Shown here piece after piece: positions 22,879 through 30,793 of a stretch of 46,451 bases of DNA. The stretch is from a virus, in IMG/VR virus record IMGVR_UViG_3300034103_002243, positions 1-46,451 of that record. One strand, 5' to 3'. A program made the position numbers and the translations under genes. The notes beneath the pieces are model-generated. The model saw only the letters and a program-made list of their open reading frames with translations, had not been told where the DNA came from and made no database searches. The first letter of the stretch is position 1, and each line of letters begins with the position of its first letter.

Positions 22879-23533
22879 ACTTGGTGTCGTAATAAGTTGC
22901 AACATAATCAACGTTAAGAAGTGGATATTGACTAATCACTTGATCAACACCTCGATAATAGTGTTCAGTTTCGTAGTATGTTTCTACCTGTGGTAAGAAT
23001 TCATCAATATATTCATTTATAGCTTCATTAACATCAACATTTTCACCATTTTTTGTTGCAGATAATGGAACAACGGTATTATCAATAGAATATGAGTCAT
23101 CATCAAAATGTTTGTTTTTCAACCCAACAGATTCTATTTGAATTGCCCATCTTTTATATCCAACAAATGGAGTTCCTGTAGTGAACTTGATTTCTCTTAC
23201 AGAGTCAAAAACTTTTTGAATTTGATCCTTTGTTTTGTCGTTAAGATAAAATTTTGGTTGTTCATTCCATAATACTTTAGTAGTTAATCTAAGGCCAACA
23301 TATTCTTCAAACTCCGTTACAATATCTAAAAGATCATCGTCCACTATTGAATAGAAATAAGAAACATCATTTGGATTTTTTATTTTGAATTCAATTGGAT
23401 AGTAAGGTTTATTATGCCTTTTTGATATTATTTCTTCCCCAACTCTAACAGGAATACATTTTAACCCGTGAAGATCAATTGTATCTCCAGCAAATCTTTT
23501 GAATAGTCTTAATATTTTTTCTTGATTAATCAT
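22868..23533 (-). CDS. Unknown protein upstream-coupled to GH24 gene
   Basis: 221 aa. The N-terminus MINQEKILRLFKRFAGD is helical and only loosely leader-like, without a [LI]xE site. The body is alpha/beta with many aromatic and acidic residues; the stretch KRWAIQIESVGLKNKHFDDD and the tail ETYYETEHYYRGVDQV are distinctive but not recognised. It overlaps the GH24 gene by 4 nt and converges with uvrC. Function unknown; operon position suggests use with the lysozyme-type virion protein. Confidence 0.65.
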   Translation of the reverse strand: MINQEKILRLFKRFAGDTIDLHGLKCIPVRVGEEIISKRHNKPYYPIEFKIKNPNDVSYFYSIVDDDLLDIVTEFEEYVGLRLTTKVLWNEQPKFYLNDKTKDQIQKVFDSVREIKFTTGTPFVGYKRWAIQIESVGLKNKHFDDDSYSIDNTVVPLSATKNGENVDVNEAINEYIDEFLPQVETYYETEHYYRGVDQVISQYPLLNVDYVATYYDTKFIR

Positions 23534-24441
23534 ATAAACATTTCAGATTCTTTTTTTCTTCTTGATTTAAGACCAGGAAATTCGTCAAATAAGTTTTCAC
23601 TTGTTGTTAATATTAGTTTTCTCGCTAAATCAAAATCACCTCGTTTAACTGCTTGGATGAAATCTGAAGTTCTTATACCTCTTCCCATATTGAATGACAT
23701 AGAAACCATTGCGTCATACATTCCTTGTGTAATTGGTGGTTTAATTCCTTTTTCTTCCCATTGATCCAAAATTCGATTAACGATACTTTCAGCTTCTCTC
23801 ATATCATCTTTCAATAATGTTTCGGCATCTTCTTTTGTAATTTTTGTTCTACCTGGAATTATTTTTGAGTATCTTGGTAAAAAATCAAATCCTTCTTGTT
23901 CATCAGGAAATATAGCATGTCCATAACCAATGGTATAAGCACCATCACCAAGATCATAGGCAACTAAATTTGGTTGTCCTTTATGTCTAATGGATCCTTC
24001 TTCGTACTTTAAATGATTAATTAAACCTTCTGATGATTTTTTTATTCTTGGTGGTATTACCTTTTTGATGAATTCTTTTTCAGTTTCTACCGCACTTTGT
24101 AATGGAGGATCCAAGTACTTTTCAATTTGTTTCAAACTCAACAAACCTAATAAGGAATAAGCAATATACTTTACGATTCTGTTTTTTAAGTCAGAAGGAA
24201 GATTTTCAATTTTATCTTTAACTTTTTCAATATATTTTATAGCATCTTCCTTCGTTTTAACCCATAACTTGGATAAATCAATTTCTTTTTTGATAGGTTC
24301 AAAATCCCATTCCATATCAGGTTTAGTCTTACCATCTTCTGTAATTAAAGATAGTTTGAAAACAAGATCGTCAAGGATTTGTTCATAAAGCAATTTTGAT
24401 TGTACAACTTTGAGTTGATCTTCTGTAATCGATACTTTCAT
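23530..24441 (-). CDS. GH24 (T4-lysozyme-like) muramidase with leader-like N-terminus
   Basis: 303 aa. The C-terminal half (about 137-303) is a phage lysozyme: HLKYEEGS with the catalytic Glu at 147 or 148, AYDLGDGAYTIGYGH (161-175), ITKEDAETLLKDDM, DAMVSMSFNMG and a final GLKSRRKKESEMF. It cleaves the N-acetylmuramic acid-beta-1,4-GlcNAc bond. The N-terminal 135 residues are extra: MKVSITEDQLKVVQSKLLYE|Q is a class C leader-like start, followed by a helical region with a hydrophobic segment (IVKYIAYSLLGLLSL). The layout suggests a virion-associated lysozyme used on entry, with the GH19 enzyme at 43462 as the lysis endolysin. This division is inference. Confidence 0.82.
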   Translation of the reverse strand: MKVSITEDQLKVVQSKLLYEQILDDLVFKLSLITEDGKTKPDMEWDFEPIKKEIDLSKLWVKTKEDAIKYIEKVKDKIENLPSDLKNRIVKYIAYSLLGLLSLKQIEKYLDPPLQSAVETEKEFIKKVIPPRIKKSSEGLINHLKYEEGSIRHKGQPNLVAYDLGDGAYTIGYGHAIFPDEQEGFDFLPRYSKIIPGRTKITKEDAETLLKDDMREAESIVNRILDQWEEKGIKPPITQGMYDAMVSMSFNMGRGIRTSDFIQAVKRGDFDLARKLILTTSENLFDEFPGLKSRRKKESEMFI

Positions 24442-24445
24442 ATTA

Positions 24446-24453
24446 ATAAATAT
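24446..24453 (-). promoter_or_regulatory. TATTTAT-type promoter-like element
   Basis: Minus strand TATATTTATTAATATG, where the final ATG starts the GH24 gene. Same class as the other run-heading sites. Confidence 0.35.
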
Positions 24454-24462
24454 AAAAGAACT

Positions 24463-24825
24463 CTAAACATATTGAATCTTTGAGATACAAATGTTTTCTA
24501 TCCCGAAGAATTGTAGTTCTTCTAATAACGCTTTTTCGTTAGACCAAGCTCTAACTCGAGAGTTTAATCTTCTTTTATTAGAGTTTATGTAGTAACGAGG
24601 AAAAGGTGCGTTACCAATCATTTTGACATCAACCTCATAACAATATTTATTTTTATCGTTAAAAGACCATGAGTTTTTATATTTTCTGATATTAGTGATT
24701 TGGAATTCAACTTTATCTCTCCAAACATTAAATTCGAAAGACACTCCTTTATTATTTAAAAGTTTTTTAACTCTTTTAATGTGATCGTCCTTAATTACGT
24801 TTCCTGATTTAAATCTGTGTTCCAT
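24463..24825 (-). CDS. Small alpha/beta protein with own promoter
   Basis: 120 aa, basic, without the leader. Strands (SFEFNVWRDKVEFQITNIR, CYEVDVKMIG), a helix (SNEKALLEELQFFG) and a last strand (NICISKIQYV) give a fold order like the small cargo alpha/beta proteins, but the N-terminus differs. A TAnnTTTG element stands 4 nt before the ATG. No family recognised. Confidence 0.65.
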   Translation of the reverse strand: MEHRFKSGNVIKDDHIKRVKKLLNNKGVSFEFNVWRDKVEFQITNIRKYKNSWSFNDKNKYCYEVDVKMIGNAPFPRYYINSNKRRLNSRVRAWSNEKALLEELQFFGIENICISKIQYV

Positions 24826-24829
24826 AAGA

Positions 24830-24837
24830 CAAATATA
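24830..24837 (-). promoter_or_regulatory. TAnnTTTG promoter (TATATTTG)
   Basis: Minus strand TATATTTG then TCTT then the ATG of the 24463-24825 gene; same spacing as the other start-adjacent sites. Confidence 0.55.
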
Positions 24838-24849
24838 ATGAAAAAAATT

Positions 24850-25806
24850 CTAACGCCTCGAATTTCTTTTAATATTTTCTAACTTTGCCTTTTTTAACGC
24901 ATTATTTAAGTTTGAGTGAGTTTGGCGATTTGTTGTTTGATTTACTTGATTATAATTAACAACTTTAATTTCTGTTTGTGGGACTTCTTTTGGTGTATCA
25001 CTAAAAATTGATTCAAGAAGTTTGTGTTTTTTTTCTTTAAGTTCTCTTTGTAAATCAATTTTTCTCTGTTCTAATGTTGATATAGGTTCTGACCATATTT
25101 TAGTTTCATTATCTAACATTTGATAATCAGCCTTTTCTAATTTTGGTAAAGGTCCATGATCAGTTTTGTTCTTAGATATTGAAAAGTATTTTCCTCTTAT
25201 TTCGGAAGCATACCCAGTTTCTTTGGACATAGTAAGACTATTTTCATGTAATCTTCTATGAAATAAAATTAGGTTTGTTAGATTAATTTTTCTTCTTAGT
25301 TTGTACAATCTACCCATAAAATCAGAGTCTGCCGCACATCTCCAACCTTCAAAACCATTCATGGCCAAAAAAACGTTTTTACGGATTGCAAAGACACCCT
25401 CACCATGTAAACCACTATCGTTAATATAAACTCTACCATCTTTGGTATCTTTGAAGTTTATAAATTTTGGTTTAATACATTCATACTTAACTATTAGTTT
25501 GTTAATCTCGGATAAACAACTTTCAGTCATATAATCATCTGAATCAAAGAAAAATAAATTGTCGTATTTTGCAACCTCAGCTAAGGTATTTTTAATCTTA
25601 TAAGGTCCAACATTTTCAACAAAATAGAAAAAAAATACATTTTTAGGAAACTCTTTTTCTTCAATATATTGTTTTGTTTTTTCACAATAATCAACACCAA
25701 TCAAATATTCATGAGGAAAATTTACTTTATTTTTCTCAAATGAATCAAATAACTCATCTAAGAATTCAATATTATTAAATGTTGGGACTATAATAGATAA
25801 CGACAT
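24850..25806 (-). CDS. Family 2 glycosyltransferase with basic C-terminal tail
   Basis: 318 aa. GT-A domain 1-200: LSIIVPTFNNIEFLDELF, the IKNTLAEVAKYDNLFF segment, the DxD-type FFDSDDYM (about 90-97) and GFEGWRCAADSDFMGR, where acceptor-binding residues usually lie. The last 100 residues are a helical, Lys/Gln/Asn-rich extension (KKHKLLESIFSD..., NQVNQTTNRQ). The gene overlaps the next GT by one base and is paralogous to it. Probably modifies a phage or host glycan; sugar unknown. Confidence 0.85.
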   Translation of the reverse strand: MSLSIIVPTFNNIEFLDELFDSFEKNKVNFPHEYLIGVDYCEKTKQYIEEKEFPKNVFFFYFVENVGPYKIKNTLAEVAKYDNLFFFDSDDYMTESCLSEINKLIVKYECIKPKFINFKDTKDGRVYINDSGLHGEGVFAIRKNVFLAMNGFEGWRCAADSDFMGRLYKLRRKINLTNLILFHRRLHENSLTMSKETGYASEIRGKYFSISKNKTDHGPLPKLEKADYQMLDNETKIWSEPISTLEQRKIDLQRELKEKKHKLLESIFSDTPKEVPQTEIKVVNYNQVNQTTNRQTHSNLNNALKKAKLENIKRNSRR

Positions 25807-26861
25807 TATCTTTTTTTATTTAATTTATTTAAAAAACTTGTGTTGTTTCTAGTCTGTTGTGGTATTGTTGGTTTGTTAACTCTCATTGAAGTAAGTTTGT
25901 TGTTATTATTTTGAAAGACGTAATTAACTCTATCATAATCAATTTGAGATCTTTTTTGTTCAATAGTACTCTTAACAGACAGATCCTTGTATTCATTTTT
26001 TGGTGGTTCCTCCACCACATCAGAATTTAAAACTCCATTTAAAGCATCACTTCTTTTTAGTTTTTCCTTTTCAAACATTTCTTGAAAGTTATATGGGTTA
26101 GGTAACTTTAAATGTTCAAAAATAATTTTGTAATTTTTTATATTATTTTGATTTATTTCCAAATATTCAGAAACATTTATTTTTTCTATATTACCATATT
26201 TGTTATTTTTAATTTTTTCTTTTTTAAGTGAATGATAATATAATCTTAGGGGTGATTTCATACCTGTTTTACTATCAACAGTAAGATTTGAGTCGTGTCT
26301 TCTATAATATAAACCGACGTTATTTTTTGTTATTACCTTTTTTTTGGTCATTTCAACTCTCCATTGAAACTCCCCGTCCGCAGCACAAGACCAAGGCTCG
26401 AATCCACCCATTTCCAAAAAAGTATTTTTTTTAATACCAAATGATCCTGCAGGACTTGTTTCGTATTTTTTATATGTGTTAACTTTATTAATATCAAAAT
26501 TACCCCCAAACATTGCAAATTTATATTTAGCAACATCATACTTTTTTAAATTTTCATAAACAAATGCTAAAGTATCATCTGTTAATATATCGTCAGAGTC
26601 AACAAATAACAGATCATCAAATTTAGAAATTTTTGCTAAACTATTTCTAATAACATACGTTCCAACTTTAGGAAATAAAAAGATCTTTACATTTTCAGAT
26701 ATTTTATTGAGGTTATTTTTAATTGAGTCCATTGTAATTTGACAGTTATCAACTCCCAATAAAATTTCATAATCTAAGTTTACGTTACTTTTATTTATAG
26801 AATCTAATGTTTCATATAAAAAAAAATCGTTGTTATGTGCCGTGATTATGATACTTATCAT
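25806..26861 (-). CDS. Family 2 glycosyltransferase, paralogue of 24850 gene
   Basis: 351 aa. ISIIITAHNNDFFLYETLDSI, VIRNSLAKISKFDDLLFVDSDD (DxD-type site near 92) and GGFEPWSCAADGEFQWRVEM closely parallel the adjacent enzyme, including the unusual W-x-C-A-A-D element. The C-terminal 130 residues are again a Lys/Asn-rich extension with little predicted structure. Tandem duplication followed by divergence is evident. Substrate unknown. Confidence 0.85.
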   Translation of the reverse strand: MISIIITAHNNDFFLYETLDSINKSNVNLDYEILLGVDNCQITMDSIKNNLNKISENVKIFLFPKVGTYVIRNSLAKISKFDDLLFVDSDDILTDDTLAFVYENLKKYDVAKYKFAMFGGNFDINKVNTYKKYETSPAGSFGIKKNTFLEMGGFEPWSCAADGEFQWRVEMTKKKVITKNNVGLYYRRHDSNLTVDSKTGMKSPLRLYYHSLKKEKIKNNKYGNIEKINVSEYLEINQNNIKNYKIIFEHLKLPNPYNFQEMFEKEKLKRSDALNGVLNSDVVEEPPKNEYKDLSVKSTIEQKRSQIDYDRVNYVFQNNNNKLTSMRVNKPTIPQQTRNNTSFLNKLNKKR

Positions 26862-26863
26862 TA

Positions 26864-27484
26864 TTAAAAATTTTTAATATTTCTCAAGTGGCCCCATTTT
26901 TGTTTTAATCTTCTTTTGTACTCCGCATAATTACCCCACTGATACTTAACCGTCCTACATGTATAGCTATGGTGTTTGAAGGATAGTGGTAAGTTTTCTT
27001 TACCCCAATTAATTAATATAGTATATGTTCCTCTATTATGTTGCTCTTGACTTCCAATACAATAATCCTCAACACCAAAATGAAATTCATCAAATGTGAT
27101 TTCATCAAATCTTAATGGATTTTCTTTATCGATAACAAAAAAACAAGGATCGCAAAATTTTAGATCATATCTATTAGAAGCTAAAGATCCAACATTTTTA
27201 TTATCACCATTTTTTCCAACAACACATAAAACACCAAAATTAGGAGTTTGGTCTATTGTTTTTTCAATTTGATTTATAATGTCATCCGAAAATGTAACAT
27301 CTTCGTGGGAGAATATAATATATCTGTTTGGGGATTCATTAATAACTTCGTTGTGAAATTTTGATGATTTAATATTTGATTTTGTTATAATATCAACCCT
27401 GTCTTTAATTTTATTTAAACAAGGTCCTAAATATTGATCATACACATCCTTTTTGTATGTTATATATGCGTAAGTGAATTTCAT
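26864..27484 (-). CDS. Glycosyltransferase-like protein (GT2-related)
   Basis: 206 aa. KFTYAYITYKKDVYDQYLGPCL at the N-terminus, the NESPNRYIIFSHEDVTF segment (about 48-64; HED in place of DxD) and GVEDYCIGSQEQ with KHHSYTC late in the chain fit small GT-A enzymes of the kind found in phage and capsule clusters. It is packed between other GT genes with 1-2 nt gaps. Assignment rests on pattern and context. Confidence 0.65.
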   Translation of the reverse strand: MKFTYAYITYKKDVYDQYLGPCLNKIKDRVDIITKSNIKSSKFHNEVINESPNRYIIFSHEDVTFSDDIINQIEKTIDQTPNFGVLCVVGKNGDNKNVGSLASNRYDLKFCDPCFFVIDKENPLRFDEITFDEFHFGVEDYCIGSQEQHNRGTYTILINWGKENLPLSFKHHSYTCRTVKYQWGNYAEYKRRLKQKWGHLRNIKNF

Positions 27485-27485
27485 A

Positions 27486-28160
27486 TTAATTTAATGGCTT
27501 ATCATTTGGGGTTAATTTAGATAAAGTATTATTACCATGAATTCCTAATTTAACATATCCTTTTGGAATATATATAATATTTCTTGTGAATCCTCTTAAA
27601 TGATCGTGAACACAATCCATAATTCCGTGTTTAACATTCTTCTGTATTAAAGTACTAAACATTGAGCATACCTTACTATAATCTCTACCATGAGTATATT
27701 CTTTACCTGTTTCAACAACTAATTTAGTTGGGTGAAAATTCAAAATAAAATCATCAAAGTTGTTTTTATTTTGATTATAAAGATTATGAATGTGTTCGAT
27801 ATAATTTGGTACCATAACATCATCACAATCGTGTCTTGTTTGAATTGTGATATTATTTTTTATTACAAAGTCTCTATAATCTTTCTTGGTGTCCGAAAAA
27901 GGTATTAAATCTATTTTTTGTCTAACTTCTAAATCTTTGTACTCATCATTTTGATCAAAAAATTTAACTATTTCAATTTCTTTGTTGATTTCATTCCTAA
28001 TCAAATCATAATGTCTTGGATTGACAATTAATGCGATTGAAAAATTTTTATCTGTTTGTGAATTTATTGATGGTATGTAAGTTTTTTTCATAACCTCAAA
28101 ATATTTTTGGAATTCCTCATCTTTTCCAAATTTACATCTTGTTACTATAACATGTTTCAT
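27486..28160 (-). CDS. Putative rhamnosyltransferase-family protein
   Basis: 224 aa. HVIVTRCKFGKDEEFQKYF, the SINSQTDKNFSIALIVNP stretch and QTRHDCDDVMVPNYIE (about 107-122, carrying the acidic metal site) follow the putative rhamnosyl transferase family pattern (PF11316-like). The late HDHLRGFTRN and KLGIHGNNTL elements also fit. It overlaps the RgpF-like gene by 4 nt. With RmlC and RmlD in the window, rhamnose or a related deoxysugar is the likely donor, though this is inferred. Confidence 0.7.
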   Translation of the reverse strand: MKHVIVTRCKFGKDEEFQKYFEVMKKTYIPSINSQTDKNFSIALIVNPRHYDLIRNEINKEIEIVKFFDQNDEYKDLEVRQKIDLIPFSDTKKDYRDFVIKNNITIQTRHDCDDVMVPNYIEHIHNLYNQNKNNFDDFILNFHPTKLVVETGKEYTHGRDYSKVCSMFSTLIQKNVKHGIMDCVHDHLRGFTRNIIYIPKGYVKLGIHGNNTLSKLTPNDKPLN

Positions 28161-29035
28161 TTAATAATTTTAATATTTTTATTTTCAAAATAAACCAATA
28201 TACCAAAAACTCTTTCCATTGCATGATTTATTGATGGTTCTCTAACATACCCGTATGGCATCGACTCAATTATTTCATCAATAACATCATTAGATAGATA
28301 TTTTTTTAAAATTTCATTTCTTACCCAAAAAATAGTTCCCCCCACAAAATCAGAATTTTCGTGTATTTTTTTTAGATTAAGTTTGGATAATATTTTTAAT
28401 GTTTCATCATAGTTTAATCCAAAATTGTTGTGTCTTCTGAAACCTACCATTCCAGTGGTTTTATCTTGTGTGAAGTTGTTAATAATATTATTAACCTGAG
28501 TGCTATTAGATAAAACCCCACCCATTAACCCATGAAACCAATTCCTACCGTGATTAACTGCGTAATTACTACCTTTTTTCATCAATTCAATTGATGGAAC
28601 TGTTTCAGACCCTAAACCTTTTTTTGTGTGTATTTTAAGTATTAAATCAGTATCACCCTCAATTTTTTTATATGTATATAAAAACCCACCACAATCAACT
28701 CCTCGGTTTGGTGATAAAAAAATTTGACTATCATTTTTAAAATTTTTTATTTTTTCGTGAACGTCTAAATGATCTTTTCTATAAAATCTACCCTCTTTAA
28801 ATCCATATTTAATAAAATGACTATAAGCCTTTTCGTAATTGTTTTTACCTGCGTTTTTCAGGTCTTGATAGTAATTCACATAAGTATCCCATTGAAAATC
28901 TAAAAGACCGTTTCCATCGGTTTCGTAAGGTAAATTAACATATAATTTATATGGTAAAACTAGATTATTTAAATAGTTTTTAATCTCATCCCACATATCG
29001 GTATGATATAAATGTACACAGACGGCAATCTTCAT
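28157..29035 (-). CDS. RgpF-like (rhamnan synthesis protein F) glycosyltransferase
   Basis: 292 aa. IAVCVHLYHTDMWDEIKNYLNNL at the start, SPNRGVDCGGFLYTYK, DLILKIHTKKG and DFVGGTIFWVRNEIL are hallmarks of the RgpF family. Residues about 51-85 (TYVNYYQDLKNAGKNNYEKAYSHFIKYGFKEGRFY, quoted here only as key words YYQDL, HFIKYG, EGR) form an inserted repeat of the kind seen as Y-x-x-x-N-P-D-L...H-Y-x-x-x-G-x-x-E-G-R in surface and glycan proteins. It starts the five-gene glycosyltransferase block. Confidence 0.78.
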   Translation of the reverse strand: MKIAVCVHLYHTDMWDEIKNYLNNLVLPYKLYVNLPYETDGNGLLDFQWDTYVNYYQDLKNAGKNNYEKAYSHFIKYGFKEGRFYRKDHLDVHEKIKNFKNDSQIFLSPNRGVDCGGFLYTYKKIEGDTDLILKIHTKKGLGSETVPSIELMKKGSNYAVNHGRNWFHGLMGGVLSNSTQVNNIINNFTQDKTTGMVGFRRHNNFGLNYDETLKILSKLNLKKIHENSDFVGGTIFWVRNEILKKYLSNDVIDEIIESMPYGYVREPSINHAMERVFGILVYFENKNIKIIK

Positions 29036-29038
29036 AAA

Positions 29039-29347
29039 TCAATCTCTTTTTTTCTTACCTTGACAATGGGCCTTCTGACTAAAACCTTTTGGGTTATTAC
29101 AATTTATTGACCTTTTATACTTTTCAGACCATTTTTCGTCAATTGGTTCTTTGGATAATTTCTTTTTCCAAAACTTGAATAGGTTTTCTTTATCGTACTT
29201 TTTTTTCTTTTGGTCCCAACCACAATCGTGACAAAGAAAAGGTTGTGGATCACTTTTTTCTTTCTTCCAAGAGTGTTCACACTTTTCACATTCAATCTTG
29301 TCGTTGAATATTCTATCTGCCTGTTTTTCTGATATTAGTATTTTCAT
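29039..29347 (-). CDS. Zinc-ribbon protein with KGFSQKAHC motif
   Basis: 102 aa from ATG 29347, 2 nt after the upstream stop. The start MKILISEKQADRIF is a class C leader-like helix; ISE|K resembles a cleavage site. Two CxxC pairs (CEKC at about 19-22 and CHDC at 38-41) form a zinc ribbon. The C-terminus CNNPKGFSQKAHCQGKKKR is a basic Cys motif I recognise from many uncharacterised marine phage proteins. Probably a nucleic-acid-binding protein; role unknown. Confidence 0.7.
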   Translation of the reverse strand: MKILISEKQADRIFNDKIECEKCEHSWKKEKSDPQPFLCHDCGWDQKKKKYDKENLFKFWKKKLSKEPIDEKWSEKYKRSINCNNPKGFSQKAHCQGKKKRD

Positions 29348-29349
29348 TA

Positions 29350-29943
29350 TTAACAATCTTTGTCATTATAAAGACCAACTAAATAGTCATGGAATTTCTC
29401 TTCCATATAATTTTCAACCTCATCTCTTATTTCTATCATTGATTCTGATGGTCCTTCATAATCTTCAGTTTCTTCATCTTCATCACAATATCCTTCATCA
29501 CAGTAATAAAAATGAATTCCCTGTAAAATACAAAAGTCGGCATAGTCGTCTTCATCCTCAAAATCACAAGGATCTTGTATTTCTGTTTGGTATTCTATTA
29601 TGTCACCAATCTTTTCTAACTCTACTCGCCTTCTAAGTAATCTAATAGGTGTTTCTGAACTTTCATTCATTATTTCATTATCTTTTTCTGATAAATAAAA
29701 ATCCTCCAATTGATCTTTAAACATGTCTTCCATGGCGGATAAAACACTACTATATTTATCTAAGTAATTACTTTCTGATTGATAACTTTCATCGTGCAAT
29801 CTGTTTAATGCACTATCAAATACATCCATCATCCAAGATTGGAAATTTGGATAATCTCTTGTATCAATGTCTCCAGCAGCTTCTTCAACAGTTCCGATTA
29901 TATCATCCAACCTTCTTGTGATCCATATTTGACCTGAATTCAT
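29350..29943 (-). CDS. Highly acidic unknown protein with internal MNE|S site
   Basis: 197 aa, strongly acidic, including DEDEETEDYEGPSES near 150. The first half is helical. IMNE|S near residue 92 matches the cleavage-like sites of the 1009-aa protein and is followed by a basic helix (RLLRRRVELEKIGDIIE), so this may be a two-module cargo protein although its very N-terminus lacks the leader. It overlaps the upstream nuclease gene by one base. No family recognised. Confidence 0.6.
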   Translation of the reverse strand: MNSGQIWITRRLDDIIGTVEEAAGDIDTRDYPNFQSWMMDVFDSALNRLHDESYQSESNYLDKYSSVLSAMEDMFKDQLEDFYLSEKDNEIMNESSETPIRLLRRRVELEKIGDIIEYQTEIQDPCDFEDEDDYADFCILQGIHFYYCDEGYCDEDEETEDYEGPSESMIEIRDEVENYMEEKFHDYLVGLYNDKDC

Positions 29944-30791
29944 TATAATTGAATTTTTTCTTTAGTTTTATTATCATAAATAGTGAAAGGGTTTGCAATT
30001 ATCACCCAATCAACATATTTGTAATCTTGATCATAAGCCTTTTCATTCGCCTTAACTTGGATTGTTTTAACTCCAAAATCAGGATGAGACATAATAAGAT
30101 CGGTTCCAAATACCATATCAATTAAATCACCATTTCCACCTTCATATTCAACTTTGAATCCTTTGTTTTGTAAGTATTCTTTAACTCTTCTTTCGGCACT
30201 TTCACCCTGTTGAGTTGTTCGTTGGATGTTTTTGGTGTAATCGAATAACATCATAGGATCGTCAAAATAATCTTCAATCATTTTCTCTAACTCTGATTTC
30301 ATCCTCATTAAAGTGGTTTTAGGATCTTTGATAATTGCTTGGAATGTAGTATTGTTTTTATTTTTATAGATTAGTTCAGTTAGTAATTCTGCCAAATCAA
30401 AATAATTTGTGTTCAACTTATTTATTGGTTGCCATTCTCCATTCAAATAAACCAATTTGTTATTTATTACGTTATTTTTTATAAAATCATTTTTTTTATC
30501 CTCAGTTATTTTTCCAAGGGATTCTAAAAAAATTGCACAATCAATAAATTTTTTTTGTAAATCTTTTGGTATTTCAGTTTCTAAATCTGAAATTTGTTTT
30601 TCTATAACCGTTTTTAAATCAAGACCGTTACTTCGAGAAAGAAGTCCTTTTAATGATCCGATTTTACTACAAACATACATTTTTTGTTTGTTACCTGAAA
30701 ACCTATCGCAAAAATTGTACTCATTCTTACCTTCCGACTCAATCATCAAACTTTTTATTCTTTCAATATCTTCTCTAATTAGTTTATCCAT
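29943..30791 (-). CDS. Leader-bearing PD-(D/E)xK-type nuclease
   Basis: 282 aa from ATG 30791; the longer start (30806) overlaps the neighbour and hides the leader. MDKLIREDIERIKSLMIE|S is a leader helix ending in a clean MxE|S site at 16-19. The C-terminal 80 residues carry the restriction-endonuclease fold signature: GESAERRVKEYLQNKGFKV, then GGNGDLIDMVFGTD and TIQVKANE (Asp...QxK core). The centre is helical with a CDRF...YVCSK cysteine pair. The leader and fold together suggest a nuclease packaged in the head and delivered into the cell. Confidence 0.7.
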   Translation of the reverse strand: MDKLIREDIERIKSLMIESEGKNEYNFCDRFSGNKQKMYVCSKIGSLKGLLSRSNGLDLKTVIEKQISDLETEIPKDLQKKFIDCAIFLESLGKITEDKKNDFIKNNVINNKLVYLNGEWQPINKLNTNYFDLAELLTELIYKNKNNTTFQAIIKDPKTTLMRMKSELEKMIEDYFDDPMMLFDYTKNIQRTTQQGESAERRVKEYLQNKGFKVEYEGGNGDLIDMVFGTDLIMSHPDFGVKTIQVKANEKAYDQDYKYVDWVIIANPFTIYDNKTKEKIQL

Positions 30792-30793
30792 AA

